Assembly (NCBI GenBank): GCA_964573505.1
Contig: CAZNMS010000002.1
Span: 1 to 64,000, forward strand
DNA: 64,000 nt
Direction: 5' to 3'
Source of the DNA: AM-0621 sp964573505
GTDB taxonomy: Bacteria > Planctomycetota > Planctomycetia > Planctomycetales > Planctomycetaceae
The notes under the pieces are model-generated. The model did not search any database. It had not been told where the DNA came from and worked only from the letters and a program-made list of their open reading frames with translations. This document shows, piece by piece, positions 8,051-15,050 of this stretch. The position numbers and the translations under genes were made by a program. The stretch's first letter is position 1, and the number at the start of each line of letters is the position of its first letter.

Positions 8051-8545
8051 ATGGCTGCCAGTAAGAAGAAGCAGAAGGCTGACGAAGATCCGAACAACCG
8101 GGTCATCAGCCATAACCGCAAAGCGAAGTTCCATTACGAGCTGATGGATGAACTCGAATGCGGCATCGTGCTCGTCGGCAGCGAGGTGAAGAGCGTTCGC
8201 AACGGCAAGATGTCGATCGACGAAGCCTACGCGACGATGCGCGGCACTGAGTTATGGCTCGTGAAAGCCAACATCAGCGAATACGACAAAGCCAACGTGA
8301 TGAATCACGAGCCGACTCAGGCTCGCAAGTTGTTGGCTCATCGTCGGGAACTGGTGAAGTTCGCCGAGAAAGCCGAGCAGCGCGGCTTCACGCTCGTGCC
8401 GACTGAAGTGCTACTCCGCCGCGGCTTCGTAAAGATCAAGATCGCCCTCGCGAAGGGCCGGAAAGTGCATGACAACCGCGAGACCATCAAACGCGAGCAA
8501 GACCGCAAGATGATGCGCGAAGCGATGCTCAAGCATCGGAAGTAG
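8051..8545 (+). CDS. smpB: SsrA-binding protein SmpB
   Basis: The 164-residue protein matches SmpB along its length: ISHNRKAKFHYELMDELECG, VLVGSEVKSVRNGKMSIDEA, the NISEYDKAN segment, RKLLAHRREL and the lysine/arginine-rich C-terminal tail that enters the ribosomal channel (ETIKREQDRKMMREAML). SmpB binds tmRNA and delivers it to stalled ribosomes for trans-translation. The tmRNA gene itself is not recognised in this window. The next gene is convergent, separated by 133 bases that contain a 10-base-pair hairpin. Confidence 0.97.
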   Translation: MAASKKKQKADEDPNNRVISHNRKAKFHYELMDELECGIVLVGSEVKSVRNGKMSIDEAYATMRGTELWLVKANISEYDKANVMNHEPTQARKLLAHRRELVKFAEKAEQRGFTLVPTEVLLRRGFVKIKIALAKGRKVHDNRETIKREQDRKMMREAMLKHRK

Positions 8546-8628
8546 GAGTTTGTAGCTCCGACTTCGGCCAGTCTGACCTGCTGGCGTTCTCGGCATTCAC
8601 GACAGAGCTATGCGACCTTCTTGAAGTA

Positions 8629-8660
8629 GCCGAAGCCGGACGCTGTTGGTCGGCTTCGGC
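8629..8660. terminator. Hairpin between convergent smpB and hypothetical gene
   Basis: GCCGAAGCCG (8629-8638) pairs perfectly with CGGCTTCGGC (8651-8660) around a 12-base loop. It sits between two convergent stop codons, so a bidirectional transcription terminator is plausible. There is no T-tract. It may instead be a relic of the GTAGCCGAA repeat family, since the left arm is preceded by GTA. Confidence 0.45.
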
Positions 8661-8678
8661 GTCGACTTCGATGCTCAT

Positions 8679-9206
8679 TTAGCTGCGGCGAGAGGCGGCT
8701 TTGCGAGCGGTCGTCGCGACAGGGGTTAGATTCCAATCAACCGAATCCACTGTGAGTAATCCGCCCGGAGCCTTTTGATCCTTCATGTCGCGTTCAAGAA
8801 GAATGCCAACTCGGATAACCAGTGCTGAATCGCGCTTGCCTTTGAATTTGATATCCCATTGGTAATCGCCGGTTCCGCCTTTGACTTTGATCTGCTTCAA
8901 CTGGGTCTTGCCTGCGACATGCACCGAAGCAAGTGCCGATATGCCTGCTTCGAGTGCCGCAAAACCTCGGACTGATAACGTGCCCGAGAACTCGGTCGGC
9001 GAATCCAAAACGACAAGCAGAGTGTCATCATCAACTGCGACCATCGGTTCGTCTGTCGGCTTTCGGCTTGCTCCGCCTTCCAATGCAGTGACTGGAGACA
9101 GCTCGATGAAAAACTGGTCGAAGATGACGGTGGCCGATAGTCCGTCCTGAGCGATGTTTTGGCCGATTCCTGGAACAAACGGTCGAGTGACACTTTTCAT
9201 TTTCAT
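8679..9206 (-). CDS. Hypothetical protein, 175 residues
   Basis: The ATG at 9206 is preceded by AGGAG eight bases upstream, which supports a real gene. The protein begins MKMKSVTRPFVPGIGQNIA and has no signal peptide or membrane segment. It looks like an all-beta protein with alternating hydrophobic residues (ATVIFDQFFIELSPV, TLLVVLDSPTEFSGTLSVRG, ALVIRVGILLERD) and a basic C-terminus (RKAASRRS). I do not recognise a family. It is convergent with smpB and divergent from nothing close; the upstream neighbour on the same strand starts 124 bases away. Confidence 0.65.
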   Translation of the reverse strand: MKMKSVTRPFVPGIGQNIAQDGLSATVIFDQFFIELSPVTALEGGASRKPTDEPMVAVDDDTLLVVLDSPTEFSGTLSVRGFAALEAGISALASVHVAGKTQLKQIKVKGGTGDYQWDIKFKGKRDSALVIRVGILLERDMKDQKAPGGLLTVDSVDWNLTPVATTARKAASRRS

Positions 9207-9329
9207 GCTGCAATCTCCTGTCTAGAGGAACTGTTGCCCGGCGCTCGTCGGGCCACTTCAAGGAGAGTAGTAAGGGATCTGCAAACTTTGCAGTTCCGGC
9301 TTTGAAAAGCACCGACTGGACCAGCGCGA

Positions 9330-9821
9330 TTAACACTGCTTGCCGGTGCGAGGCGCGTCCCTAACTGACAGCCCTGCTGCCACAACGCTCATGAGTGCCG
9401 TTACGAGGTTCACCCACTTTGACCATTGGTGAAAGCTGAAGAAGTCGGGCGGGATCACGTAGTCCTTTGAGAGCACCATTGCCTCAAGCGGCAAATAGAC
9501 GCACCGGTAGTCAAAGAGCATGAGCAGCAGGCTGAGGCCGCTGAGCACGGCGATGCCGCGGAGCATCTTTGGGCGGCGCGCTTTCAACAGGATGAGCGCG
9601 ATGGCTGAGGCGAAGGCGGTTCCCAGTAAGACAAAGCCGAAGGCATAGAAGACCGGGAAACGCAGCGCGACCAATTGGTTCTTCACGAGCATTTCGAAGG
9701 GCGTTGTGACCTCGCGCACGACCGACACCACAAACAGCACGGCTGCGCCGACCCATGCACAAAGAGAGAATCTGAGGACGGCCGAAAGGCAGCGGCAAAT
9801 CGTCGAAGTTTGAACGCTCAT
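9330..9821 (-). CDS. Hypothetical four-helix membrane protein
   Basis: The 163-residue protein has four predicted transmembrane helices at about residues 16-36, 53-78, 85-104 and 136-152. Conserved-looking polar features between them are TPFEMLVKNQLVALRFP and FDYRCVYLP. The layout resembles DUF4149-type small membrane proteins, but this is only a resemblance. Its start lies three bases after the thiS stop, so the two genes are very likely translated from one transcript. The link to thiamine synthesis is positional only. Function unknown. Confidence 0.7.
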   Translation of the reverse strand: MSVQTSTICRCLSAVLRFSLCAWVGAAVLFVVSVVREVTTPFEMLVKNQLVALRFPVFYAFGFVLLGTAFASAIALILLKARRPKMLRGIAVLSGLSLLLMLFDYRCVYLPLEAMVLSKDYVIPPDFFSFHQWSKWVNLVTALMSVVAAGLSVRDAPRTGKQC

Positions 9822-9824
9822 AGA

Positions 9825-10025
9825 TCAGCCGCCGCCGACGAGAGTCACGATTTCGATTTGATCGCCGGCGTGCAGGGGGCACTCGGCATGACGCGTGCGC
9901 GGCACAAGTTCCTTATTGCGTTCGACTGCGAGATAGCGAGGCTGCTTGCCCAGTTGTTCTAACAGTCCGGCGATCGTGAGCCCGTCAGGCACCGTTTTTG
10001 GTTCGCCGTTGATCGTGATTTCCAC
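9825..10025 (-). CDS. thiS: Sulfur-carrier protein ThiS
   Basis: The 66-residue protein is a beta-grasp sulfur carrier: EITINGEPKTVPDGLTIAG, then LAVERNKELVPR, HAGDQIEIVTLVGGG, with the essential C-terminal Gly-Gly. ThiS is adenylated and thiocarboxylated at this glycine and donates sulfur for the thiazole ring of thiamine. The start is taken as GTG at 10025, giving the normal family length with an AGAGG about ten bases upstream. The frame stays open further upstream to 10172 but that extension contains repeat-derived sequence and has no ThiS homology. No thiG or other thiamine gene is adjacent in this window. Confidence 0.9.
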   Translation of the reverse strand: MEITINGEPKTVPDGLTIAGLLEQLGKQPRYLAVERNKELVPRTRHAECPLHAGDQIEIVTLVGGG

Positions 10026-10354
10026 TGCTGGGATGCCTCTGAAGAGTGTGATTTGCTGATGTCGCGGGGGATTTGAGGTCTCGGCCGAGCCAGAATCAAG
10101 CCGCATCGAACCTGCGAAACTCAGTCGCTTTACGGGTTCTCGGAGGGGCATCAACCTACTTCTCGTTCCCAAGCTCTGCTTGGGAACGGCTCTCCGGAAG
10201 CTCTGCTTCCCGAGTCGGGAGTTCGGCTGTTCGTCGCGAAGATTGGACGGGAAGCAGGAGCTTCCCGATGGCGCGTTCCCAAGCAGAGCTTGGGAACGAG
10301 TGCGTGCACGCTCTGCATGCCCTCATACATCACACAGAAGATTGAAGTCACAAC
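10026..10354. other. Divergent intergenic region between thiS and purL
   Basis: The 329 bases between the two divergent genes contain a nested palindromic element (10164-10298). The remaining 138 bases on the thiS side and 56 bases on the purL side are where the promoters should lie. No gene is supported. Confidence 0.6.
10164..10298. repeat. Nested palindromic element, CGTTCCCAAGC family (REPIN-like)
   Basis: Two 25-base hairpins, 10164-10188 (CGTTCCCAAGC...GCTTGGGAACG) and 10274-10298, are exact reverse complements of each other. Two inner hairpins lie at 10196-10210 (GGAAGCTCTGCTTCC) and 10249-10267 (CGGGAAGC..GCTTCCCG). The whole 135-base element is thus an inverted pair of double hairpins. 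It has the same architecture as the elements at 1613-2021 and 13329-13500 but an unrelated sequence. Confidence 0.85.
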
Positions 10355-13315
10355 ATGCTTTGGGAAGTTGAGATTCGGCCCGCTCAGGGAGAAGTCGATC
10401 GAGATGGTTTGCGAGTCCTCGCGGAGAGCAAGGGGCTCGGACTGACGAGCGTTACGTCGGTCGCTGCGACTCGGTCGTTTTTGTTACAGGGGGATCTCGA
10501 TGAAGGCACCGTCAGCCGGATCGGCAAGACGCTGCTCGTTGATCCCGTGACTGAGACGGCTGCGATTCGGGCACTCGGCAAGGGGCAAGCGAACGGCGCG
10601 GGGAAGGGGCAGTTGCTCAACGTGCTCTTCAAACCCGGTGTGACGGACAATGTCGCGCACTCGACGTTGCAGACGCTGAAGTCGCGCAAGCTGCCGGTCG
10701 AGGCGATCGCGACGTGCCGCAAGTACCTCTTTAATGGCGATGCCTCAGCGGCAGAGTTGAAGCGGATCGGCGCGAAGGTGCTCTCGAATGATGCGATCGA
10801 GCATGTTGTCGTCGGCGCGCTCGAGATGGATCACATCTCGGTCGGCGGTAAGTACGAGTTCAAGCTCGGGCATGTTGCGATTCGCGGACTCGATGATGCG
10901 GCTCTCATGAAGCTCAGTAAGGAAGGGCAACTTTACTTACAGCTTGAAGAGATGCGGACGATCCGCCGCTACTTCGAAGAACTCGGTCGCGAGCCGACCG
11001 ACGTTGAACTCGAAACGGTCGCGCAAACATGGAGCGAACATTGCTCGCACAAGACGCTTGCGGGTCGAGTCGAATACACCGACGAGCGCGGCACGCGGCA
11101 GTTCAAGAACATGTTGAAAGAGACGATCTTCGCGGCCACTCAAACGCTGAGGCAGCAAGCCGGTGCGGACGATTGGTGCGTCAGCGTTTTCAAAGACAAC
11201 GCGGGCATCGTGAAGTTTGATGAGACGCAAAACGTCTGCATCAAAGTCGAGACTCACAATCACCCGTCGGCGCTCGAGCCCTACGGCGGAGCGAATACGG
11301 GATTGGGCGGAGTGATCCGCGATCCGCTCGGCACGGGAATGGGAGCGCGGCCCGTCTGCAACACCGACATCTTCTGCTTCGCTCCGCCGAACGTCAGTCA
11401 CAACGACTTGCCGCCGGGCGTGCTGCATCCGAAGACGGTCGCTCAAGGAGTGATCTCGGGAGTGCGCGACTACGGCAATCGAATGGGCATCCCGACCGTC
11501 AACGGGGCGATCTTCTTTGACGAGCGCTATCTCGGAAACCCGCTCGTCTACTGCGGCAACGTCGCGATTATCCCGGTCGATCTGTGCTTCAAGAAGGTTG
11601 AGCCCGGTGATCTGATCGTTGCGGTCGGCGGACGCACCGGACGAGACGGCATTCACGGCGCGACGTTCTCGTCAGCGGAACTTACCGAAGAGAGTGAGAG
11701 CATCTCCGGCGGTGCGGTGCAGATCGGTAATGCGGTCACCGAGAAGATGCTGATGGACGTCGTGCTGAAGGCTCGCGACCTCGGGCTCTATCACGCGATC
11801 ACCGACTGCGGCGCGGGCGGCTTTAGCAGTGCCGTCGGCGAAATGGGCGAAGAGACCGGTGCCGAAGTTTGGTTAGAGAACGCACCGCTCAAGTATTCGG
11901 GGCTGAGCTACACCGAGATTTGGATTTCGGAAGCTCAAGAGCGAATGGTGCTCGCCGTGCCGCCGCAATGTTGGGATCAGTTCCGCATGCTCTGCGCCTC
12001 TGAGGGCGTTGAGGCTGCGGCGATCGGGCAGTTCACGACATCGCATCGGCTCGTGCTGACTTACAAACGCAATGTCGTCGCGGATCTCGCGATGAGCTTC
12101 CTACATGAAGGCCGCCCGCCGGTTGTGAGAAAAGCGACCTATCAAGCGCCGGCAACGATGCCGCTGACTAAGGCTGTAGCTGAAGTCGTGAGACTTCAGA
12201 CGCCGAGTCACGGAGCCCCGAATTCTGACGAATCCGGCTACGTCCCAAATCAGCGTTTCAACGATGACCTCAAAGCCATATTGGGTTCATGGAATGTCTG
12301 CTCGAAGGAGTGGGTCATTCGGCAGTACGACCATGAAGTGCAAGCCGGCAGCGTTGTGAAGCCGCTTGTCGGAGTGCTGCGCGACGGGCCATCTGATGCC
12401 GCGGTTGTGCGACCGGATCTGAAGTCGAATCGCGGGCTCGTGATTTCGAACGGCATGAATCCGCGCTTCGGCGACTTCGATCCCTATTGGATGGCGGCGT
12501 CAGCGATCGACGAAGCCGTTCGTAATTGCGTCGCGGTCGGAGCGGATCCGGCACGCATCGCAATCCTCGACAACTTCTGTTGGGGCAACTGCGAACGCGC
12601 AGAGACGCTCGGTTCGCTCGTCCGCGCCGCGATCGCGTGCCAAGAAGTGGCGATCGCATTCGGGACTCCGTTCGTCAGCGGAAAGGACTCGCTCAACAAC
12701 GAGTTCTCGTACTTCGAGAACGGCGAGAAGAAGACGGTTGCGATTCCGTCATCGCTGCTGATCAGTGCTCTCGGTCAGATCGAGAACATCGAGCAAGCCG
12801 TCACGATGGACCTCAAAGCGGCGGGCAATCGAGTGTTCCTCATCGGCACGACGAAGGATGAATTGGGCGGCTCGCATTACTCGCTCGTCAACAACTTGAG
12901 CGGCGGGCAAGTGCCGCATGTTGATCTCAAAGCGGCTCCGCAGATCTTCAAAGCCGTGCATGCAGCGATGCGCGCCGGGCTGATCGAAAGCTGTCACGAT
13001 TTGAGCGAAGGCGGGCTTGCTGCCGCTGCTGCGGAAATGGCCTTTGCCGGCGGACTCGGAGTGCAGCTTGATGTTGCCGCCGTCAGCACCGACGCCGTCG
13101 TCGCGCTGTTCTCAGAGAGCAATACGCGGTTCCTCATTGAGGTTGCTCCGGCATCCGTCGCCGCTTTGAAGGCTCAGTTCGCGAACCTGCCGCTGCTCGA
13201 ATTGGGCGGAGTGACATCCGGCGGGAAAGTAACAATTGCTACCGGCGCTCAAGTCTTGATCGACGCGGATATCAACGAGCTGCGCAGCGTTTGGAAGAAG
13301 CCGCTGAATTGGTAG
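10355..13315 (+). CDS. purL: Phosphoribosylformylglycinamidine synthase, PurL subunit, with in-frame repeat
   Basis: The 986-residue protein catalyses the ATP- and ammonia-dependent conversion of FGAR to FGAM in de novo purine synthesis. Hallmarks are TWSEHCSHKTL near residue 228, VETHNHPSALEPYGGANTG near 305, GRDGIHGATFSSAEL near 430, DCGAGGFSSAVGEMGEETG near 485, GKDSLNNEF near 775 and SCHDLSEGGLA near 880. Residues 1-160 precede the PurL core and look like two PurS-like halves, so this is a long PurL. No glutaminase domain is present and purQ is not adjacent. Residues 608-629 (AVAEVVRLQTPSHGAPNSDE and following) are encoded by a copy of a dispersed palindromic repeat, between two domains. 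The ATG is 17 bases after a GAAG-containing leader with no strong Shine-Dalgarno sequence. Confidence 0.95.
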   Translation: MLWEVEIRPAQGEVDRDGLRVLAESKGLGLTSVTSVAATRSFLLQGDLDEGTVSRIGKTLLVDPVTETAAIRALGKGQANGAGKGQLLNVLFKPGVTDNVAHSTLQTLKSRKLPVEAIATCRKYLFNGDASAAELKRIGAKVLSNDAIEHVVVGALEMDHISVGGKYEFKLGHVAIRGLDDAALMKLSKEGQLYLQLEEMRTIRRYFEELGREPTDVELETVAQTWSEHCSHKTLAGRVEYTDERGTRQFKNMLKETIFAATQTLRQQAGADDWCVSVFKDNAGIVKFDETQNVCIKVETHNHPSALEPYGGANTGLGGVIRDPLGTGMGARPVCNTDIFCFAPPNVSHNDLPPGVLHPKTVAQGVISGVRDYGNRMGIPTVNGAIFFDERYLGNPLVYCGNVAIIPVDLCFKKVEPGDLIVAVGGRTGRDGIHGATFSSAELTEESESISGGAVQIGNAVTEKMLMDVVLKARDLGLYHAITDCGAGGFSSAVGEMGEETGAEVWLENAPLKYSGLSYTEIWISEAQERMVLAVPPQCWDQFRMLCASEGVEAAAIGQFTTSHRLVLTYKRNVVADLAMSFLHEGRPPVVRKATYQAPATMPLTKAVAEVVRLQTPSHGAPNSDESGYVPNQRFNDDLKAILGSWNVCSKEWVIRQYDHEVQAGSVVKPLVGVLRDGPSDAAVVRPDLKSNRGLVISNGMNPRFGDFDPYWMAASAIDEAVRNCVAVGADPARIAILDNFCWGNCERAETLGSLVRAAIACQEVAIAFGTPFVSGKDSLNNEFSYFENGEKKTVAIPSSLLISALGQIENIEQAVTMDLKAAGNRVFLIGTTKDELGGSHYSLVNNLSGGQVPHVDLKAAPQIFKAVHAAMRAGLIESCHDLSEGGLAAAAAEMAFAGGLGVQLDVAAVSTDAVVALFSESNTRFLIEVAPASVAALKAQFANLPLLELGGVTSGGKVTIATGAQVLIDADINELRSVWKKPLNW
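12176..12242 (+). repeat. Palindromic repeat inserted in frame within purL
   Basis: This stretch carries the same double-hairpin element as 7844-7905 (minus strand). The first stem is CTGAAGTC-GTGA-GACTTCAG, perfect. The second is CCGAATTC-TGAC-GAATCCGG with one wobble pair. The boundaries GTAGC and GGCTACG are kept. Relative to the intergenic copy the first stem differs by a paired A-to-G and T-to-C change, so pairing is preserved. It adds about 22 residues to PurL without breaking the frame. Confidence 0.8.
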
Positions 13316-13328
13316 TGGTTTGTTATTT

Positions 13329-13500
13329 GGACTGCGGCAGCCTGCTGCCGCTTTTCGAACAGCAGCCTGCTGCTGTTCGGGATGAAGTTTTGGGTTTCGA
13401 CCACCATTGGCTTTTCGTTGTTTTTAAGCTCAGCCAAACACAGTGAGCCGTCCGACAGCGGGCTGTCGGACGGAAAGCGGCAGCAGGGCTGCCGCAGTCC
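13329..13500. repeat. REPIN-like inverted pair of double hairpins
   Basis: The outer arm starting at 13329 (GGACTGCGGCAGCCTGCTGC) is mirrored by the arm ending at 13500 (GCTGCCGCAGTCC). Inner hairpins lie at 13356-13379 (CGAACAGCAG...CTGCTGTTCG) and 13448-13473 (CCGTCCGACAG...CTGTCGGACGG). It shares the outer-arm core with the element at 1613-2021. It occupies nearly the whole spacer between the convergent purL and vapC genes. Confidence 0.8.
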
Positions 13501-13512
13501 AAAGTGACTTTG

Positions 13513-13935
13513 TCACTCGGCGGCAAACGGGTTCTTCACGAGCACCGAGTCGTAGTACGCGTTGTGCGAGAGGTCTTCGGAATAGAGCGTTGTGACTCCG
13601 GCTTCTAAGCACGCGGCGAGCAGCATGCTGTCCCAGTGGGACAGGTAGTAGCGGCGGCTCAAGTCGAGCGCGGTTAGGACCGTTGTGTGCTGCGGGGTGA
13701 TGATCGGGAATCGTTCGACGACATGCCCGACAGAGTCTTCGAGTTCCTTCGCAGTGAGAATGCCGCGTGTTTCCCAGCGGCGCAGGACGTTGGTGAGTTC
13801 ACTCAGCACCTGCCATAGCGTGACGCACTCATCGCTGGATTCGACCTGCTCCAAGAGGCGCCATGCTCGGTCGTGCTTCTGCGTCTCGGCTTGATCGAAT
13901 GAGTAAACCCAGACATTGGTATCAACCGCGATCAT
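13513..13935 (-). CDS. PIN-domain toxin (VapC-type)
   Basis: The 140-residue protein is a PIN-domain ribonuclease. It has the N-terminal acidic motif MIAVDTNVWVYSFD (Asp5), LSELTNVLRRW with the second conserved acidic residue (Glu near 65), and SHWDSMLLAACLEAG with the third (Asp near 101), then LYSEDLSHNAYYDSVLVKNPF. PIN toxins usually cleave tRNA or rRNA using a metal-dependent acidic cluster. Its start overlaps the end of the upstream antitoxin gene by 14 bases, the classic toxin-antitoxin arrangement. Autoregulation by the antitoxin is likely from family knowledge. Confidence 0.9.
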   Translation of the reverse strand: MIAVDTNVWVYSFDQAETQKHDRAWRLLEQVESSDECVTLWQVLSELTNVLRRWETRGILTAKELEDSVGHVVERFPIITPQHTTVLTALDLSRRYYLSHWDSMLLAACLEAGVTTLYSEDLSHNAYYDSVLVKNPFAAE

Positions 13936-14152
13936 GCAATTGCTCCCGAGTGAGTTTCTCGCCGTCTCGAATTTGAAGCCCCTTCACGAACTGCCGAAAG
14001 TCGCTCATCGCTCGTCGAGGTGCAGCAGAGATCGCTTGCGATTGAGCATCATTGGAGACGGTTACGGTGACGCGACTCTCTTCGGGCAATTGCAGCGGTT
14101 CGTCTAACTGCAAGGCGCCGTTGATGACGGTAGCGGTGCGGGTTGTTGTCAT
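13922..14152 (-). CDS. Putative antitoxin partner of the PIN toxin
   Basis: The 76-residue protein begins MTTTRTATVINGALQLDEPL, a short beta-strand pattern as in AbrB/DUF104-like antitoxins. A hydrophilic C-terminal tail (FRQFVKGLQIRDGEKLTREQ) is probably the toxin-binding segment. A GGAGC lies about eight bases before the ATG. It overlaps the PIN toxin gene by 14 bases. The antitoxin role is assigned mostly from position and size. Confidence 0.75.
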   Translation of the reverse strand: MTTTRTATVINGALQLDEPLQLPEESRVTVTVSNDAQSQAISAAPRRAMSDFRQFVKGLQIRDGEKLTREQLHDRG

Positions 14153-14485
14153 GACTCAAGCTCCAAAAGCCGGATGGGAAACTGCGGCAGGACCATAGCT
14201 TGAGATGCAGACGGGCTGAACGTCGGGTTTTGGTTCATGCCCTACCTAAAAACTTGGAGTGCTCCGGCTTGACGGAGCCCTCCGACTCAGCGGCAAGTTG
14301 CTTGCAACTTCATTGACGATCCCGCCGCCAACAATGACTTCGCAGTCACTTCCCTTCGGGAGTTCTCGTCGAGCAAATTCAGGACTTGAGTTTGGTGGTG
14401 CCTGCGATCGCGACCGCAGCACGGCAGACGGTCCAGCGACAAGAGTCGGAGGGCTCCGTCGAGCCGGAGCACTCCAAGTTGACCT
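14153..14485. other. Spacer between the giant gene and the toxin-antitoxin pair
   Basis: The 333 bases between the stop of the giant minus-strand gene (14486) and the start of the antitoxin gene hold a 36-base inverted repeat pair and the toxin-antitoxin promoter. No gene is supported. A long antisense open frame here comes from the repeats. Confidence 0.6.
14253..14478. repeat. 36-base inverted repeats flanking a 154-base spacer
   Basis: The left arm 14253-14288 (CTTGGAGTGCTCCGGCTTGA...) and right arm 14443-14478 are reverse complements with one mismatch in 36 bases. Each arm contains its own small hairpins (GGAGTGCTCC; CGGCTTGACGGAGCC). The right arm ends eight bases from the stop codon of the giant gene, so its transcript would form a stable 3-prime structure. 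It may act as a terminator or be another REPIN-like mobile repeat. Confidence 0.7.
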
Positions 14486-15050
14486 CTATTCGATCACTTC
14501 GTCCGCGAAGATGGTGTCGATGGCGGCTACTTCTTCGGCAGTGGGTAAGTGGCGGTCGCCGAGGTGTAATGAATCGTGCATGACTGACTCGGCGGAGGCG
14601 GCGTGATCGAGTCGCAGGATGTGACCCAGTTCGTGCGCGATCGCACTCAAGAGGTCCACTCGGTTTGAACGCGGGGCGTTCGGGTTGATCGACCAGCCGC
14701 GGCCGGCGGCGTTGTTGTCGAGCACGATTTCGTCGTCGGAGATTTGTGCTCCGATCAAGTTCGCGTTCTCGGCGAGCTTGTTGAGGTTGCCGACTCGGAC
14801 TTTGACCTTCTCCAGTTTCGCGAGGTCGTCGGTGCTGAGTCCCGCTGCCGCCCATGCGTTGATGGCGGCTTGCTTCACCACTTCGAGAGTTGCTGCGTCG
14901 AGCGTTTGTTTGACCTCATTGGCCGGTGCGCGTCCGGCGACGTGCAGGCCGAAGTTTGTTGAGGTCAACAGTTTGCTCGTACCGACGAGCGTGACTCTCG
15001 GGCCGACGGGGGCGAGGGCGGTGATGGTGTAAGGCGCGACGGTTTGCTGA
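14486..15050 (-). other. C-terminal metzincin (M10-like) protease domain of the giant protein
   Basis: The last 190 residues are not repetitive. They contain HELGHILRLDH (14603-14635), the full HExxHxxGxxH-type zinc site with Arg/Leu in place of the usual Gly region, and ESVMHD shortly after, matching the Met-turn of matrixins. Upstream helices (DAATLEVVKQAAINAWAAAG) fit the N-terminal helix of such domains. Protease activity is predicted, not shown. The chain ends DEVIE without an anchor. Confidence 0.85.
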
